This document shows, in pieces, positions 44,760 to 54,058 of a stretch of DNA of 64,000 nt. The notes beneath the pieces were generated by a model. It was not told the DNA's origin. It saw only the letters and a list, made by a program, of their open reading frames with translations, and ran no database searches. The first letter of the stretch is position 1, and each line of letters starts with the position of its first letter. Source of the stretch: an uncultured Bacteroidaceae bacterium (GTDB taxonomy: Bacteria; Bacteroidota; Bacteroidia; Bacteroidales; Bacteroidaceae); NCBI GenBank assembly GCA_934426255.1, contig CAKRYD010000010.1, positions 1 to 64,000 of the forward strand, read 5' to 3'. The translations under genes and the position numbers were made by a program.

Positions 44760-45591
44760 GTTGTGTATATGACGTTTATGCCACTTTTATCGCTCTGAGA
44801 ATTGATTGAAATCGTGGCTCACGATATTTACACGAAACGAACGAAAATCAAGCTATTTTGCCTCCGAAACCACTCGAATATTCAGGTATAACATATAAAT
44901 ACAGTTTGATTTGTAGAGTGTTGATTTGTAAATCAAAACCAGCAGTGTAAAAAGTAAATGACAGACTTTGCAAGTGTAGAGTTGTAAATGTTGAATTTGA
45001 ATATATGCTTTTGATTTGCAAACCAAAAGTGTCCCTGAAAAGTTTCGTATGTGATAATCGTTAATCGTTATAAGTATGATGTATAACTAAAAGAAAGCCA
45101 GTTTAAAAATATGGCTTATATCATTTGTTGGTTGAGTCATTGAAAATAACCATGTTTGTTTGGTAGAAATGCCCCATGTACAGGTGGCGTATGGCCATTC
45201 CGATATGGATGAAATGATAAATCTTCCTGTTTATTAAAAGCTTGTATAAGCAGCTATTGTCAGATTAAAATAAGCCTTTGTCCCGTTTGAAATGGTGGTT
45301 TACAAATGAGAATATGGACATTACGTTTCCGTATCTGCTCTGTATTTTGTAGTAAGTAAGTAGTGATCAGTTCGATAATGTCAATAACTCAAGTTTCTGA
45401 TAAACATGATTGCCAGATGATTAATTGCCATGTTGAAGATGATGAGTCAATGCCTGAAAATTATGGTTTAGGTTGCTTGATTCGTATTTGTATTTGTAAA
45501 CTGTGCTATTTGCAAAAATGTTTCGATTTATGATTTGTGTTTGTGCAAAATGTTTTACCTTTGTATATCGATATAATCGTCAGATTTCAGC
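44760..45591. other. AT-rich gene-free region with operator-like palindromes
   Basis: About 830 bp with no gene I can support. It holds repeated TTGATTTGTA words (44906-44937), a palindrome at 44921-44936 (TTGATTT-GT-AAATCAA), another at 45009-45028 (TTTTGATTTGCAAACCAAAA, one mismatch) and the promoter of the XRE gene at the end. Confidence 0.6.
45534..45563 (+). promoter_or_regulatory. Promoter of the XRE regulator
   Basis: TTTG (45534-45537), 18 nt, TACCTTTG (45556-45563), 28 bp upstream of the ATG. Confidence 0.6.
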
Positions 45592-46038
45592 ATGGATTCA
45601 TTAAGCAATACAATGGAAGGCCGCATCCGTCAGATCATGGAGGCCAAACAAATGTCACAAAAAGATTTTGCAGAGTGCACCAACATATCTCCTGCTTCGC
45701 TTTCGAGCATATTCAACGGACGCACGCGTGCCACCAATAATCACACTTTGGCCATTCATCAGGCGTTTCCAGAAGTTAATATTAACTGGCTTCTTTTTGG
45801 TGAAGGAAGCATGTATGGTAGCAATGTGCCTACTTCTGATATGCACGATTCCGGTGCAGTGCCTGAGTCACCCGACTTGTTCGGTCAGGAGCATATGCGT
45901 CCTCCGGTGTCGTTGCCGAGAGTTGCTCCCGAGGTCACTGAGGTGGTTGCCAAGGTGGAGAAGCCTCGTCGTGAAGTAAAGGAGATTCGTGTTTTTTTTG
46001 ATGATGGCACTTATGAGTCGTTTGTTCCGCAGAAATGA
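45592..46038 (+). CDS. XRE-type helix-turn-helix regulator
   Basis: 148 residues. The N-terminal HTH (about 10-65) includes RIRQIMEAKQMSQKDFAECTN and SPASLSSIFNGRTRATNNHTL, then NINWLLFGEGSMYG, the usual end of this Bacteroidetes XRE group. A Pro/Val/Glu-rich linker leads to a short conserved tail KEIRVFFDDGTYESF. It probably binds DNA as a dimer; its targets are unknown. Palindromes upstream and a tandem array downstream are candidate binding sites. Confidence 0.85.
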   Translation: MDSLSNTMEGRIRQIMEAKQMSQKDFAECTNISPASLSSIFNGRTRATNNHTLAIHQAFPEVNINWLLFGEGSMYGSNVPTSDMHDSGAVPESPDLFGQEHMRPPVSLPRVAPEVTEVVAKVEKPRREVKEIRVFFDDGTYESFVPQK

Positions 46039-46091
46039 GTGTGCCGGCTGTTAAAAACGCTGCGTCACCTTTCAGATTTGAAGCTTTAATG

Positions 46092-46295
46092 TTGTGCGTG
46101 CGATGTGTACAGTTTGTGCGTGCGATGTGTACAGATCATAGGGTGCGATGTGTACAGATCGTAAGGTGCGATGTGTACAGATCATAGGGTGCGATGTGTA
46201 CAGATCATAGGGTGTGATGTGTACAGATCGTAGGGTGTGATGTGTACAGATCGTAGGGTGCAATGTGCACAGGTTGTAGGGTGCGATATGTACAG
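46092..46295. repeat. Nine-copy 23-bp tandem repeat
   Basis: The core GATGTGTACAG recurs at 46102, 46124, 46147, 46170, 46193, 46216 and 46239, and as variants at 46262 (AATGTGCACAG) and 46285 (GATATGTACAG). The period is 23 bp except for the first step of 22. The unit is close to GATGTGTACAGATCRTAGGG plus TGY; TGTACA inside it is palindromic. The end copies are the most diverged, as in ordinary minisatellites. There are no variable spacers, so it is not a CRISPR array. Confidence 0.92.
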
Positions 46296-46337
46296 AATTG
46301 TGTTTGAGATGTTTGGATTTTGTTTTTGTGAAGATAT

Positions 46338-46379
46338 AACAATACCGGGACTGCCTGTTGGGGCAATCCCGGTATTGTT
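46338..46379. terminator. Shared hairpin between XRE and glyA genes
   Basis: An 18-bp stem (46338-46355 with 46362-46379, one mismatch; core AATACCGGGA) and a six-base loop between convergent genes. Probably a two-way terminator, though U-runs are weak. Confidence 0.7.
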
Positions 46380-46397
46380 AGGATGTGATGTTGTCGA

Positions 46398-47678
46398 TTA
46401 GTAGGCGAAGAGTGGGTATGCCTTCATTGTTTCGTTGACTTTTTCACGTGTTTTGGCAATGACATCTTCGTTAAGTGGGTCATTGAGCACGGTTTCGATG
46501 AGTTCTGCGATGAGAATCATGAGGTCTTCTTTTGCTCCTCGTGTGGTGAGTGCCGGTGTTCCGAGACGAATGCCCGAAGTCTGGAAGGCTGAGCGTGTGT
46601 CATAGGGCACCATGTTTTTGTTGACGGTGATATCGGCGGCTACAAGAGCATTCTCGGCCACTTTTCCTGTAAGGTCGGGGTATTTTCCGCGCAGGTCAAC
46701 GAGCATGCTGTGGTTGTCGGTTCCCCCGCTTATGATGTCGAAACCGCGTTTGATGAGCTCTTGTGCAAGAGTTTCAGCGTTTTTCTTGACTTGCAGTGCC
46801 CAGTCTTTGAATTCGGGTTGCAGGGCTTCGCCGAATGCTACGGCTTTGGCTGCAATGACATGTTCGAGCGGTCCTCCTTGTATGCCGGGGAAGACTGCGC
46901 TGTCGATCAGGGAGCTCATCATGCGCACTTCGCCTTTCTTTGTGGTCTTTCCCCATGGGTTAGGGAAGTCTTTGCCCATCAGGATGATGCCTCCGCGTGG
47001 TCCGCGAAGTGTCTTGTGGGTGGTTGATGTTACGATATGGGCGTATTTGAGCGGATTATCGAGCAGTCCTGCAGCGATGAGTCCTGCCGGGTGGGCCATG
47101 TCGACCATGAACAGTGCGCCTACTTCATCGGCAATCTTGCGCATCCGTGCGTAGTCCCATTCGCGGCTGTAGGCCGAACCGCCTCCTACGATGAGCTTCG
47201 GCTTGTGCTGCAGAGCCAGTTGCTCCATCTCGTCGTAATCGACACGTCCGGTTTCTTTGTTGATATTATAGCCTATCGGGTTGTAGAGTATGCCGGATGT
47301 GTTCACCCTGGAACCGTGTGAAAGATGGCCTCCATGGTCAAGGTTAAGTCCCATGAACGTGTCGCCCGGATTGAGGCATACGAGGAATACAGCCGCATTG
47401 GCTTGGGCTCCGGAGTGGGGCTGCACGTTGGCATATTCGGCACCGAAGAGCTTCTTAACACGCTCGATGGCAATGCTTTCGCTTTTGTCTACATTGACGC
47501 AACCTCCGTAGTAGCGATGGCCGGGATAGCCTTCTGCATATTTGTTGGTCAGGCATGAACCCATGGCCTGCATCACTTCGTCGCTTACGAAGTTTTCACT
47601 GGCAATCAGTTCCATGCCTCTGAGCTGGCGCTGATGTTCGGCTTCGATAATATCAAAAATTACTGTGTCTCTTCTCAT
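46398..47678 (-). CDS. glyA: Serine hydroxymethyltransferase
   Basis: 426 residues. ELIASENFVSDEVMQAMGS at the start, KYAEGYPGHRYYGGC, and the PLP lysine in STTHKTLRGPRGG. It converts serine and tetrahydrofolate to glycine and methylene-tetrahydrofolate, feeding FolD (34.2 kb). It is 35 bp downstream of pyrI on the same strand and may be read from the pyrBI promoter as well as its own. Confidence 0.97.
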   Translation of the reverse strand: MRRDTVIFDIIEAEHQRQLRGMELIASENFVSDEVMQAMGSCLTNKYAEGYPGHRYYGGCVNVDKSESIAIERVKKLFGAEYANVQPHSGAQANAAVFLVCLNPGDTFMGLNLDHGGHLSHGSRVNTSGILYNPIGYNINKETGRVDYDEMEQLALQHKPKLIVGGGSAYSREWDYARMRKIADEVGALFMVDMAHPAGLIAAGLLDNPLKYAHIVTSTTHKTLRGPRGGIILMGKDFPNPWGKTTKKGEVRMMSSLIDSAVFPGIQGGPLEHVIAAKAVAFGEALQPEFKDWALQVKKNAETLAQELIKRGFDIISGGTDNHSMLVDLRGKYPDLTGKVAENALVAADITVNKNMVPYDTRSAFQTSGIRLGTPALTTRGAKEDLMILIAELIETVLNDPLNEDVIAKTREKVNETMKAYPLFAY

Positions 47679-47713
47679 TGTTGGTTATAATGATGTTTTT
47701 AATATTTCATGAA

Positions 47714-48169
47714 TCATACGAGCTTGGCTTTTTCGAGGCTTTGCTCTTTTTCGCAGTAGTGGCATTTGATGATGCCCTTTTCTTTGTCTACCACATGGAA
47801 CAGGGTGCGCATGGGCTCGTTGTTGGTGATGCACTTGGGATTGTGGCAGCGTACGATACCAGACAGGTCGTCGGGCATCTTGACTTGTTTCTTTTCAACT
47901 ACATCATAGTTCTTGATGATACATAGCGTAACGTTGGGTGAGACAACCGACAGCTGATTGATTTCTTCGTCGGTAAAATACCTGTCGGCTATCTTTATGA
48001 GGCTCTTTTTCCCCATTTTCCTGCTTTTCAGGTTGTAGCCTACTGTGACGGGCGAGCTGACATTTTCAAGATGCAGTAGCGATACCACAGCCAGCAGTTT
48101 GTTGGAAGGTATATGGTCAATCACTGTACCGTCCTTGATAGCTGAAACTCTAAGTTCCTCTTTATTCAT
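47714..48169 (-). CDS. pyrI: Aspartate carbamoyltransferase regulatory chain
   Basis: 151 residues from MNKEELRVSAIKDG; an upstream extension to 48232 would run into pyrB and is rejected. The N-terminal nucleotide-binding half (GTVIDHIPSNKLLAVVSLL) and a C-terminal zinc domain with CHNPKC and CHYC (four Cys) are typical. It gives allosteric control of PyrB by nucleotides. It follows pyrB by 7 bp. Confidence 0.95.
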   Translation of the reverse strand: MNKEELRVSAIKDGTVIDHIPSNKLLAVVSLLHLENVSSPVTVGYNLKSRKMGKKSLIKIADRYFTDEEINQLSVVSPNVTLCIIKNYDVVEKKQVKMPDDLSGIVRCHNPKCITNNEPMRTLFHVVDKEKGIIKCHYCEKEQSLEKAKLV

Positions 48170-48176
48170 CGTTTTG

Positions 48177-49121
48177 CTAATTGATAATAGTTGAATCGGC
48201 CTTGATGTCGTCCAGACTGATGCCAAGCACATCGCATATCAGAGCCTGTCGGGCAAAGACTCCGTTGTGGGCCTGCTCGAAATAATAGGCATGGATGTTG
48301 TCGTCTACGTCAGTGTTTATCTCGTTGACACGTGGCAGGGGGTGCAGTATCTTCATGTTAGGCTTTGCCTTGCGCAGCATGCTGTTGCAAAGCAGGTAGC
48401 TGTCTTTTACACGCTCATATTCCATCAGGTCGGTAAACCTCTCACGCTGCACGCGGGTCATGTAGAGAATGTCTGCATCAGCTATGGTTCCTTCGTCAAA
48501 CTCGCGCGTTTCAATATAGCTGATATTGTTTTCCCGGCAATATAGCTTGTATTCCTCAGGCATCTCAAGTTCTTTGGGAGCAATGAAGTGAAATGTGGGA
48601 TTGAAGTGGCGCATGGCCATGAGCAGTGAATGTACTGTGCGCCCATATTTCAGGTCACCTACGAGGTAGATGTGCAGATTGTCCAGGTGGCCTTGTGTCT
48701 TATAGATGGAATAGAGGTCAAGCATCGTCTGCGAAGGGTGCTGGTTAGAGCCGTCACCGGCATTGATGATGGGCACGTTGGTCACTTCGCTTGCATAGCG
48801 CGCTGCTCCTTCAAGATAGTGGCGCATAACGATGACGTCGGCATAGTTGCTGACCATTTTAATGGTGTCGTGCAACGTTTCGCCCTTTGACGAGCTTGTC
48901 ACCTTCGGGTCGGTAAAGCCGATGATGCGTGCTCCCAAACGGTTGGCAGCGGTTTCAAAACTAAGCCTTGTGCGGGTGGATGGTTCAAAGAAGAGCGTGG
49001 CAACTATCTTGCCTTCGAGCAACTTGCGGTTGGGATGACGCTCAAACTCTTCAGACATCCTAATCAAGTATAAGATTTTCTCTTTTGATAGATTAGCTAA
49101 TGTGATTACGCTTCTATTCAT
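48177..49121 (-). CDS. pyrB: Aspartate carbamoyltransferase catalytic chain
   Basis: 314 residues from MNRSVITLANLS; a longer frame to 49160 adds 13 unlikely residues. The carbamoyl-phosphate site is STRTRLSFE, with SSSKGETLHDTIKM (Ser/Lys from the neighbouring subunit), NAGDGSNQHPSQTMLDLY and HPLPRVNEI. First committed step of pyrimidine synthesis. Operon with pyrI. Confidence 0.96.
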   Translation of the reverse strand: MNRSVITLANLSKEKILYLIRMSEEFERHPNRKLLEGKIVATLFFEPSTRTRLSFETAANRLGARIIGFTDPKVTSSSKGETLHDTIKMVSNYADVIVMRHYLEGAARYASEVTNVPIINAGDGSNQHPSQTMLDLYSIYKTQGHLDNLHIYLVGDLKYGRTVHSLLMAMRHFNPTFHFIAPKELEMPEEYKLYCRENNISYIETREFDEGTIADADILYMTRVQRERFTDLMEYERVKDSYLLCNSMLRKAKPNMKILHPLPRVNEINTDVDDNIHAYYFEQAHNGVFARQALICDVLGISLDDIKADSTIIN

Positions 49122-49283
49122 CCTAATGGGATTTCTGACTGTAAAGTTACACAAAAACATGCATGTAAACGGCCTCGCAGCCTTTTATCTGCCGAAATAT
49201 TCGTTAACGGCGTTCAAGGCAATGCGGGTTCCCTGCATGCAGGCACAGCTGCAATCGGGATTACCTGATAAGGCTGTCGGCCA

Positions 49284-51032
49284 TTAGTCCAGGCCGATGG
49301 ATTTCTTAATGGCGTCGACCTTCTTTTCAGCGGCAGCCGTTACAGCCTCGTAGTCATTCGGAGAGCTCAGTGTGCCTCTCACTTCGATGTAGAACTTTAT
49401 CTTGGGTTCTGTGCCCGACGGGCGTATGCTGACCATGGTACGGTCTTGGGCAAACCATTGGATGACATTGCTTGTTTCAGGCATGTCAATGTCGGTTGCA
49501 ACGCCTTGTGCGTCATAGGCTTTGAGTGCTTTATAGTCTTTCACATCAACGATGGGCGAACCGGCAAGCTCCTTTGGCGGATTGGCGCGGAAGCTTTCCA
49601 TCATGGCTTTGATTTCATCGGCACCGGTCTTTCCCGGTTTTACAACACTGATGGCCTTGTTATAGGCGAAGCCGTATTCCATATATATATCCATCAGAAT
49701 GTCGTAAAGGGTCTTTCCCTGGTCCTTGGCCCAGGCACAAATCTCTGCCAGGAGCGAGCATGCCGATACGGCATCCTTGTCACGTACAAAGTCCTCGGCA
49801 AGGAATCCATACGATTCTTCACCGCCGCCGATATATTTCTTGATGCCTTCGTTCAGGCGTATCTGGCGGGCAATCCACTTAAAGCCGGTGTAGCAATTGT
49901 ACAGCTCGATATGGTTTTTCCGGGCAATCTCACTGATCAGATCGGTCGTAACAATGGTTTTTACAATAAACTCATTGCCTTTCATCTGGCCTTTTGCCAA
50001 TCTGTTTTTGATGATATAATAAAGGAATATCATGCAGGTCTGGTTGCCATTAACAAGCATCCATTCGCCTTTGTCGTTCTTGCAAGCCATGCCTACGCGG
50101 TCGGCATCAGGGTCGCTGGCCATCACAATATCGGCATCAATGCTTTTTGCCAGCTTCAGTGCCAGGGTCAAAGCCTCGGCATTCTCTGGGTTGGGACTTA
50201 CTACGGTGGGGAAATTCCCGTCCTTAATCATTTGTTCTGGTACACAGTGGACATTTTCAAATCCCCAAAGCTTAAGTGAACGCGGTATCAGCTTCATGCC
50301 TGTTCCGTGGATGGGAGTATATACGATAGACAGGTCTTTCTGGCGCTTGATGCACTCGGGATCAATCGAAATCGAATGCACGGCATCAAGATAGGCCTTG
50401 TCGATTTCTTCACCGATAATGGTAATCAGCTCCTTATTGCCTTTGAATTTGATGTCGCCTACATTTACTTTGTTCACTTCCTCTATGATGCCTTTGTCGT
50501 GGGGTGCCAATACTTGCGCTCCGTCATCCCAATAAGCCTTGTAACCGTTGTACTCCTTTGGATTGTGACTGGCAGTCAGTATAATGCCGCCTTGGCAATG
50601 AAGGTGACGTATGGCAAACGACATTTCGGGTGTCGGGCGCATGTCGTCAAACAGATATACGTGAATATTGTTGGCCGAAAATATATTGGCACTGGTCTCA
50701 GCAAACAGTTGGCTGTTGTTGCGACAATCATAGCCTATAGCTACCGAAATCTTGGACTTTCCGGCAAAACACTTGTTGAGGTAATTGGCAAATCCTTGTG
50801 TGGCAGCTCCGACAGTATAGATGTTCATGCGGTTGGTGCCCGGTCCCATAATGCCGCGCAGGCCGCCTGTTCCGAACTCAAGACTTTGATAAAAGGAATC
50901 AATTAGCTCCGTCTTGTCCGGATTATCAAGCATGGACTTTATGTCTTTCTTGGTCTGTTCATCGTAAAGTGGCGAGTTGAGCCATTCTGTGGCCTTTTGT
51001 TCGCATTGTTGAATCAAATTCTTGTCTTCCAT
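49284..51032 (-). CDS. Phosphoglucomutase/phosphomannomutase family enzyme
   Basis: 582 residues, the longer PGM2-like type. GTGGLRGIMGPGTNRMN at the start, catalytic Ser in ILTASHNPKEYNGYK, metal loop DPDADRVGMA, sugar-specificity loop GGEESYGFL, and the phosphate-binding RPSGTEPKIKFY at the C-terminus. It interconverts hexose-1- and -6-phosphates (or pentose analogues), supplying nucleotide-sugar synthesis such as substrate for UDP-glucose dehydrogenase. Standing between pyrB and a C69 peptidase, it has no evident pathway partner. Confidence 0.92.
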   Translation of the reverse strand: MEDKNLIQQCEQKATEWLNSPLYDEQTKKDIKSMLDNPDKTELIDSFYQSLEFGTGGLRGIMGPGTNRMNIYTVGAATQGFANYLNKCFAGKSKISVAIGYDCRNNSQLFAETSANIFSANNIHVYLFDDMRPTPEMSFAIRHLHCQGGIILTASHNPKEYNGYKAYWDDGAQVLAPHDKGIIEEVNKVNVGDIKFKGNKELITIIGEEIDKAYLDAVHSISIDPECIKRQKDLSIVYTPIHGTGMKLIPRSLKLWGFENVHCVPEQMIKDGNFPTVVSPNPENAEALTLALKLAKSIDADIVMASDPDADRVGMACKNDKGEWMLVNGNQTCMIFLYYIIKNRLAKGQMKGNEFIVKTIVTTDLISEIARKNHIELYNCYTGFKWIARQIRLNEGIKKYIGGGEESYGFLAEDFVRDKDAVSACSLLAEICAWAKDQGKTLYDILMDIYMEYGFAYNKAISVVKPGKTGADEIKAMMESFRANPPKELAGSPIVDVKDYKALKAYDAQGVATDIDMPETSNVIQWFAQDRTMVSIRPSGTEPKIKFYIEVRGTLSSPNDYEAVTAAAEKKVDAIKKSIGLD

Positions 51033-51087
51033 TGCTTCTTCGTTTTTATGGGAACATTATTAAGTTGGTTATTTTCGTTTTCCTTGG

Positions 51088-52749
51088 TTATTTATCGGTA
51101 GGTATCAGATACTTGTCTCCGGTTTCTTTGACAATCCTTTCTTTTGTCTCTTCGGGGTATCCGACACTTTTTACCGGTGCACCCAATCCTTCCGGAGTGC
51201 GTTTGAATATGCCGTCTGTTTCCGGTTTCACTACCATGTCATTGTACTTTACGATTAGGAATTCTGCCAGTTTTATCCAGCGTTCCATCATGCGGTTGGC
51301 ACTTTCGATGGAGTAATCGGTCAGGAAGTCTACGGCTTCTTTTTTATTGGATGCATAAAGTGCTTCTGCCTTGCTCTCGATTTCTTTTTGGTGTGTGAAA
51401 TAATGGTTTTCCAGTTCTGCCTGTGCCTTTTTCACGTCATCGAACATGAGAGAAAAACGCGGGTAAACCATGTTTGAGACCCAATTGCATACCCAAAAGG
51501 CTGATTTGAACGAGAAAGTTACGTCGTCACCATATTTTTTCGTATAGCATGCCGGTGCTTCCGTGGCACAGCAGTAGACAGGGGTAAAGGGTGTTGTTTT
51601 TGAATCGTCATTGGCAAACCATATGACACCGCCGATGGCATCGGGCAGGGAAGAGCGCATCTGCGATACAAAGACGAATGATGATTGCTGCGTTCCCAGT
51701 GGCCTTTCATTAAAATATTTCTTTCCCTTGTATTCCCATTCGAGAGGGCGTGGGCGATAAGGTGAAATGTATGCTCCGCTACCTGCGTCTTTGGTCATGT
51801 TGAGGGGAGTGCCCTCATATTGGTCGCGCATGGATGCTTGTATGTCCTGTACGGAAAGTTTTTTCATGGGCTTTACGAACAAGGGAAACGGTTCGGCTTT
51901 CAGATTCCTGCCGGAGGCATAATCGAAATACTTGTCCATTCCGGTTGCCCAGTGGTTGAAGAAGCTCCATGCGCGTGCTTCACAGTAGCGTGCTCCACCG
52001 AAGTCAAGCGGACAATATGCGTTGGCAAAGTCAAAGTCCTCGTCCTTTCCTTTATAATAGCCTTTTTTGCGTGCAAACGAGATGACATCTTTGGCATACA
52101 TGCAATTTTCTTTGTCGTATTGCATGAAACGATGTATGCGGCTTTGGTTGGCGTGTGCGGCAATGCAGTCATCCGGAATGCGTACAGCAACCCATACGGC
52201 TCCTTTGCTTCCTGCTCCTTTTCCTACCATTTCCATGATCCAAGCTTCGCGTGGGTCGGCTATGGTAAACGATTCTCCTTCGCTTGCGTAGCCGTATTTG
52301 TTGACAAGGTCTGTCATAACCTTAATGGCCTCGCGGGCTGTTTTGCTGCGTTGAAGTGCAATATAAATCATGCTTCCATAGTCCAGAAAAGCAGTTGTGT
52401 CAACAAGCTCTTCGCGGCCTCCGAATGTGGTCTCTGCAATCGTCACCTGGTGCTCGTTGATGTTGCCAATCACATTGAAAGTCTCTGCAGCTTCTTCAAT
52501 GTCGCCTACGTATTTGTCTGTTTCCCAGTTGAATATTTTGCGAACGGCTCCTTTGGGGTGCTTTCCTGCGCTGAAGTGCTGCATGATGCCGTAGCAGCCA
52601 TAGCTGTCTGCACTGTATGAAACAATTACGCTGCCGTCGGTTGAGGCATTGCGCCCAACAATCAGGTTGCTGCAAGCATCTGTACCATTATTTATGGTCA
52701 ACAGCATTGATACGCTTGCCAACGCCATCTTGAGAATCCTTTTCGACAT
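51088..52749 (-). CDS. C69-family dipeptidase, exported
   Basis: 553 residues from MSKRILKMALASVSML; a longer frame to 52839 runs into nadC. A signal peptide of about 24 residues leads to CSNLIVGRNASTDGSVIVSYSAD, where the Cys becomes the N-terminal nucleophile of peptidase family C69 after processing. GDIEEAAETFNVIGNINEHQVTIAETTFGGREEL and EGESFTIADPREAWIMEMVG are typical. It probably cleaves dipeptides in the periplasm. It starts 12 bp after nadC. Confidence 0.9.
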   Translation of the reverse strand: MSKRILKMALASVSMLLTINNGTDACSNLIVGRNASTDGSVIVSYSADSYGCYGIMQHFSAGKHPKGAVRKIFNWETDKYVGDIEEAAETFNVIGNINEHQVTIAETTFGGREELVDTTAFLDYGSMIYIALQRSKTAREAIKVMTDLVNKYGYASEGESFTIADPREAWIMEMVGKGAGSKGAVWVAVRIPDDCIAAHANQSRIHRFMQYDKENCMYAKDVISFARKKGYYKGKDEDFDFANAYCPLDFGGARYCEARAWSFFNHWATGMDKYFDYASGRNLKAEPFPLFVKPMKKLSVQDIQASMRDQYEGTPLNMTKDAGSGAYISPYRPRPLEWEYKGKKYFNERPLGTQQSSFVFVSQMRSSLPDAIGGVIWFANDDSKTTPFTPVYCCATEAPACYTKKYGDDVTFSFKSAFWVCNWVSNMVYPRFSLMFDDVKKAQAELENHYFTHQKEIESKAEALYASNKKEAVDFLTDYSIESANRMMERWIKLAEFLIVKYNDMVVKPETDGIFKRTPEGLGAPVKSVGYPEETKERIVKETGDKYLIPTDK

Positions 52750-52760
52750 GGTACGGTGTT

Positions 52761-53609
52761 TTAACAAGCTTTGAATGAGAGGTCTAATCCTTTGACGGAG
52801 TGGGTGAGTGCGCCTACGGATACATAGTCTACACCGCATTCGGCATAGTTGCGAATCGTATCTATTGTGATGCCCCCGCTCGACTCTGTCTCATAGCGTC
52901 CGCCTATCAGCTCAACGGCCCTACGTGTTAACTCCGGGGTGAAGTTGTCCAGCATGATGCGGTCTACGCCGCCGCATTCCATTACTTCTTTGAGCTCTTC
53001 CAATGAACGTACTTCGATTTCTATCTTCAGGTTCAGGTTGTGCTCTTTTAAGTAGCTATGGCAACGTTCCAAAGCTTGAGCTATACCTCCTGCAAAATCG
53101 ATATGATTGTCTTTTAGTAAAATCATGTCGAAGAGCCCTATGCGGTGATTCACTCCGCCACCGATCTTTACTGCCTGTTTTTCCAGGATGCGCATGCCGG
53201 GAGTCGTCTTTCGTGTGTCCAATACCTTGGTCTTGGTTCCTTTCAGGCGTTCCATGTATTTGTGGGTCATTGTTGCGATGCCGCTCATTCGTTGCATGAT
53301 GTTAAGCATTAAACGCTCTGTTTGAAGCAGGCTGCGCACTTTTCCGCTTACTATAAATGCGATATCTCCCGGCTTTACTTCGCTTCCGTCTTTGATGAAT
53401 ACCTCCATTTGTAAGGTGGGGTCGAACTTCTTAAATATTTTTCCGGCTATTTCTACGCCGGCCAGAATGCCGGGTTCTTTGACTAATAGTTTTGATTTTC
53501 CTTCGGCTGTTTCTGGTATGCAGCAAAGTGTTGTATGATCTCCGTCGCCTATGTCTTCGGCAAATGCCAAGTCAAACAGTTTATCTTCTAATTCGTCTAC
53601 GCTATACAT
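52761..53609 (-). CDS. nadC: Nicotinate-nucleotide pyrophosphorylase
   Basis: 282 residues. LAFAEDIGDGDHTTLCCIPE at the start, the RTTPGMRILEKQAV segment with Arg/Lys for quinolinate, GGGVNHRIGLFDMILLKDNHI, IEIEVRSLEEL, IMLDNFTPE and SGGITIDTIRNYAECGVDYVSVG. It makes nicotinate mononucleotide from quinolinate and PRPP. TATTTTTG on the minus strand (53635-53642) is a likely -7 element. nadA and nadB are not in the window. Confidence 0.95.
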   Translation of the reverse strand: MYSVDELEDKLFDLAFAEDIGDGDHTTLCCIPETAEGKSKLLVKEPGILAGVEIAGKIFKKFDPTLQMEVFIKDGSEVKPGDIAFIVSGKVRSLLQTERLMLNIMQRMSGIATMTHKYMERLKGTKTKVLDTRKTTPGMRILEKQAVKIGGGVNHRIGLFDMILLKDNHIDFAGGIAQALERCHSYLKEHNLNLKIEIEVRSLEELKEVMECGGVDRIMLDNFTPELTRRAVELIGGRYETESSGGITIDTIRNYAECGVDYVSVGALTHSVKGLDLSFKAC

Positions 53610-53703
53610 CTTTTTCTTGTTGTTCTTTCTGTTACAAAAATATATCTTTATTTCCGGATACTGAAATTTTCAATCCGAAAAGTGAGTTATCCGGTCTTAC
53701 GAT

Positions 53704-53741
53704 AAAAGGGTTACATCCGTTTTCGGACATAACCCTTTTTA
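53704..53741 (-). terminator. Terminator of rplU-rpmA
   Basis: AAAAGGGTTACATCCG (53704-53719) pairs, with two mismatches, with CGGACATAACCCTTTT (53724-53739), 24 bp beyond the rpmA stop; T-rich on both strands. Confidence 0.75.
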
Positions 53742-53764
53742 TCTGATTTATTGACATTTCTGTT

Positions 53765-54040
53765 TTATGATTGGGCTTCTTCTTTTGCTGCCGCTTCAAC
53801 GTATACTACGCTGTGTTTGCGTCCGTCTGTGCGGAAGTTGACGATGCCGTCGGCTAATGCATACAATGTGTGATCGCTTCCCATGCCTACGTTTTTGCCG
53901 GGATAGTGAACTGTTCCTCTTTGGCGTACGATGATATTACCGGCCAAGCATGCCTGACCTCCCCAAATCTTTACGCCTAATCGTTTTGACGCTGATTCGC
54001 GTCCGTTCTTAGAACTACCTACACCTTTTTTATGTGCCAT
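53765..54040 (-). CDS. rpmA: 50S ribosomal protein L27
   Basis: 91 residues. MAHKKGVGSSKNGRESASKRLGVK and GGQACLAGNIIVRQRGT are diagnostic of L27. The N-terminus begins directly with the mature-type AHKKG, with no cleaved extension as in Firmicutes. It follows rplU by 18 bp in the same transcript. Confidence 0.97.
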   Translation of the reverse strand: MAHKKGVGSSKNGRESASKRLGVKIWGGQACLAGNIIVRQRGTVHYPGKNVGMGSDHTLYALADGIVNFRTDGRKHSVVYVEAAAKEEAQS

Positions 54041-54058
54041 TTTCTTCTGACTTTTTGA

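Larger units (their letters stand above)
46039..46397. other. Gene-free region with tandem array and shared terminator
   Basis: Between the convergent XRE and glyA genes. It holds the nine-copy 23-bp array and then the hairpin at 46338-46379. A frame on the minus strand through the array (46072-46263) only encodes the repeat and is not credible as a gene. Confidence 0.8.

Noticed and set aside
46072..46263. Minus-strand ORF through the tandem array
   Set aside because: It only translates the 23-bp repeat (a 23-residue period) and has no ribosome site or family resemblance.
46092..46295. CRISPR array
   Set aside because: The repeats are directly adjacent with a 23-bp period and no unique spacers; no cas genes are near.
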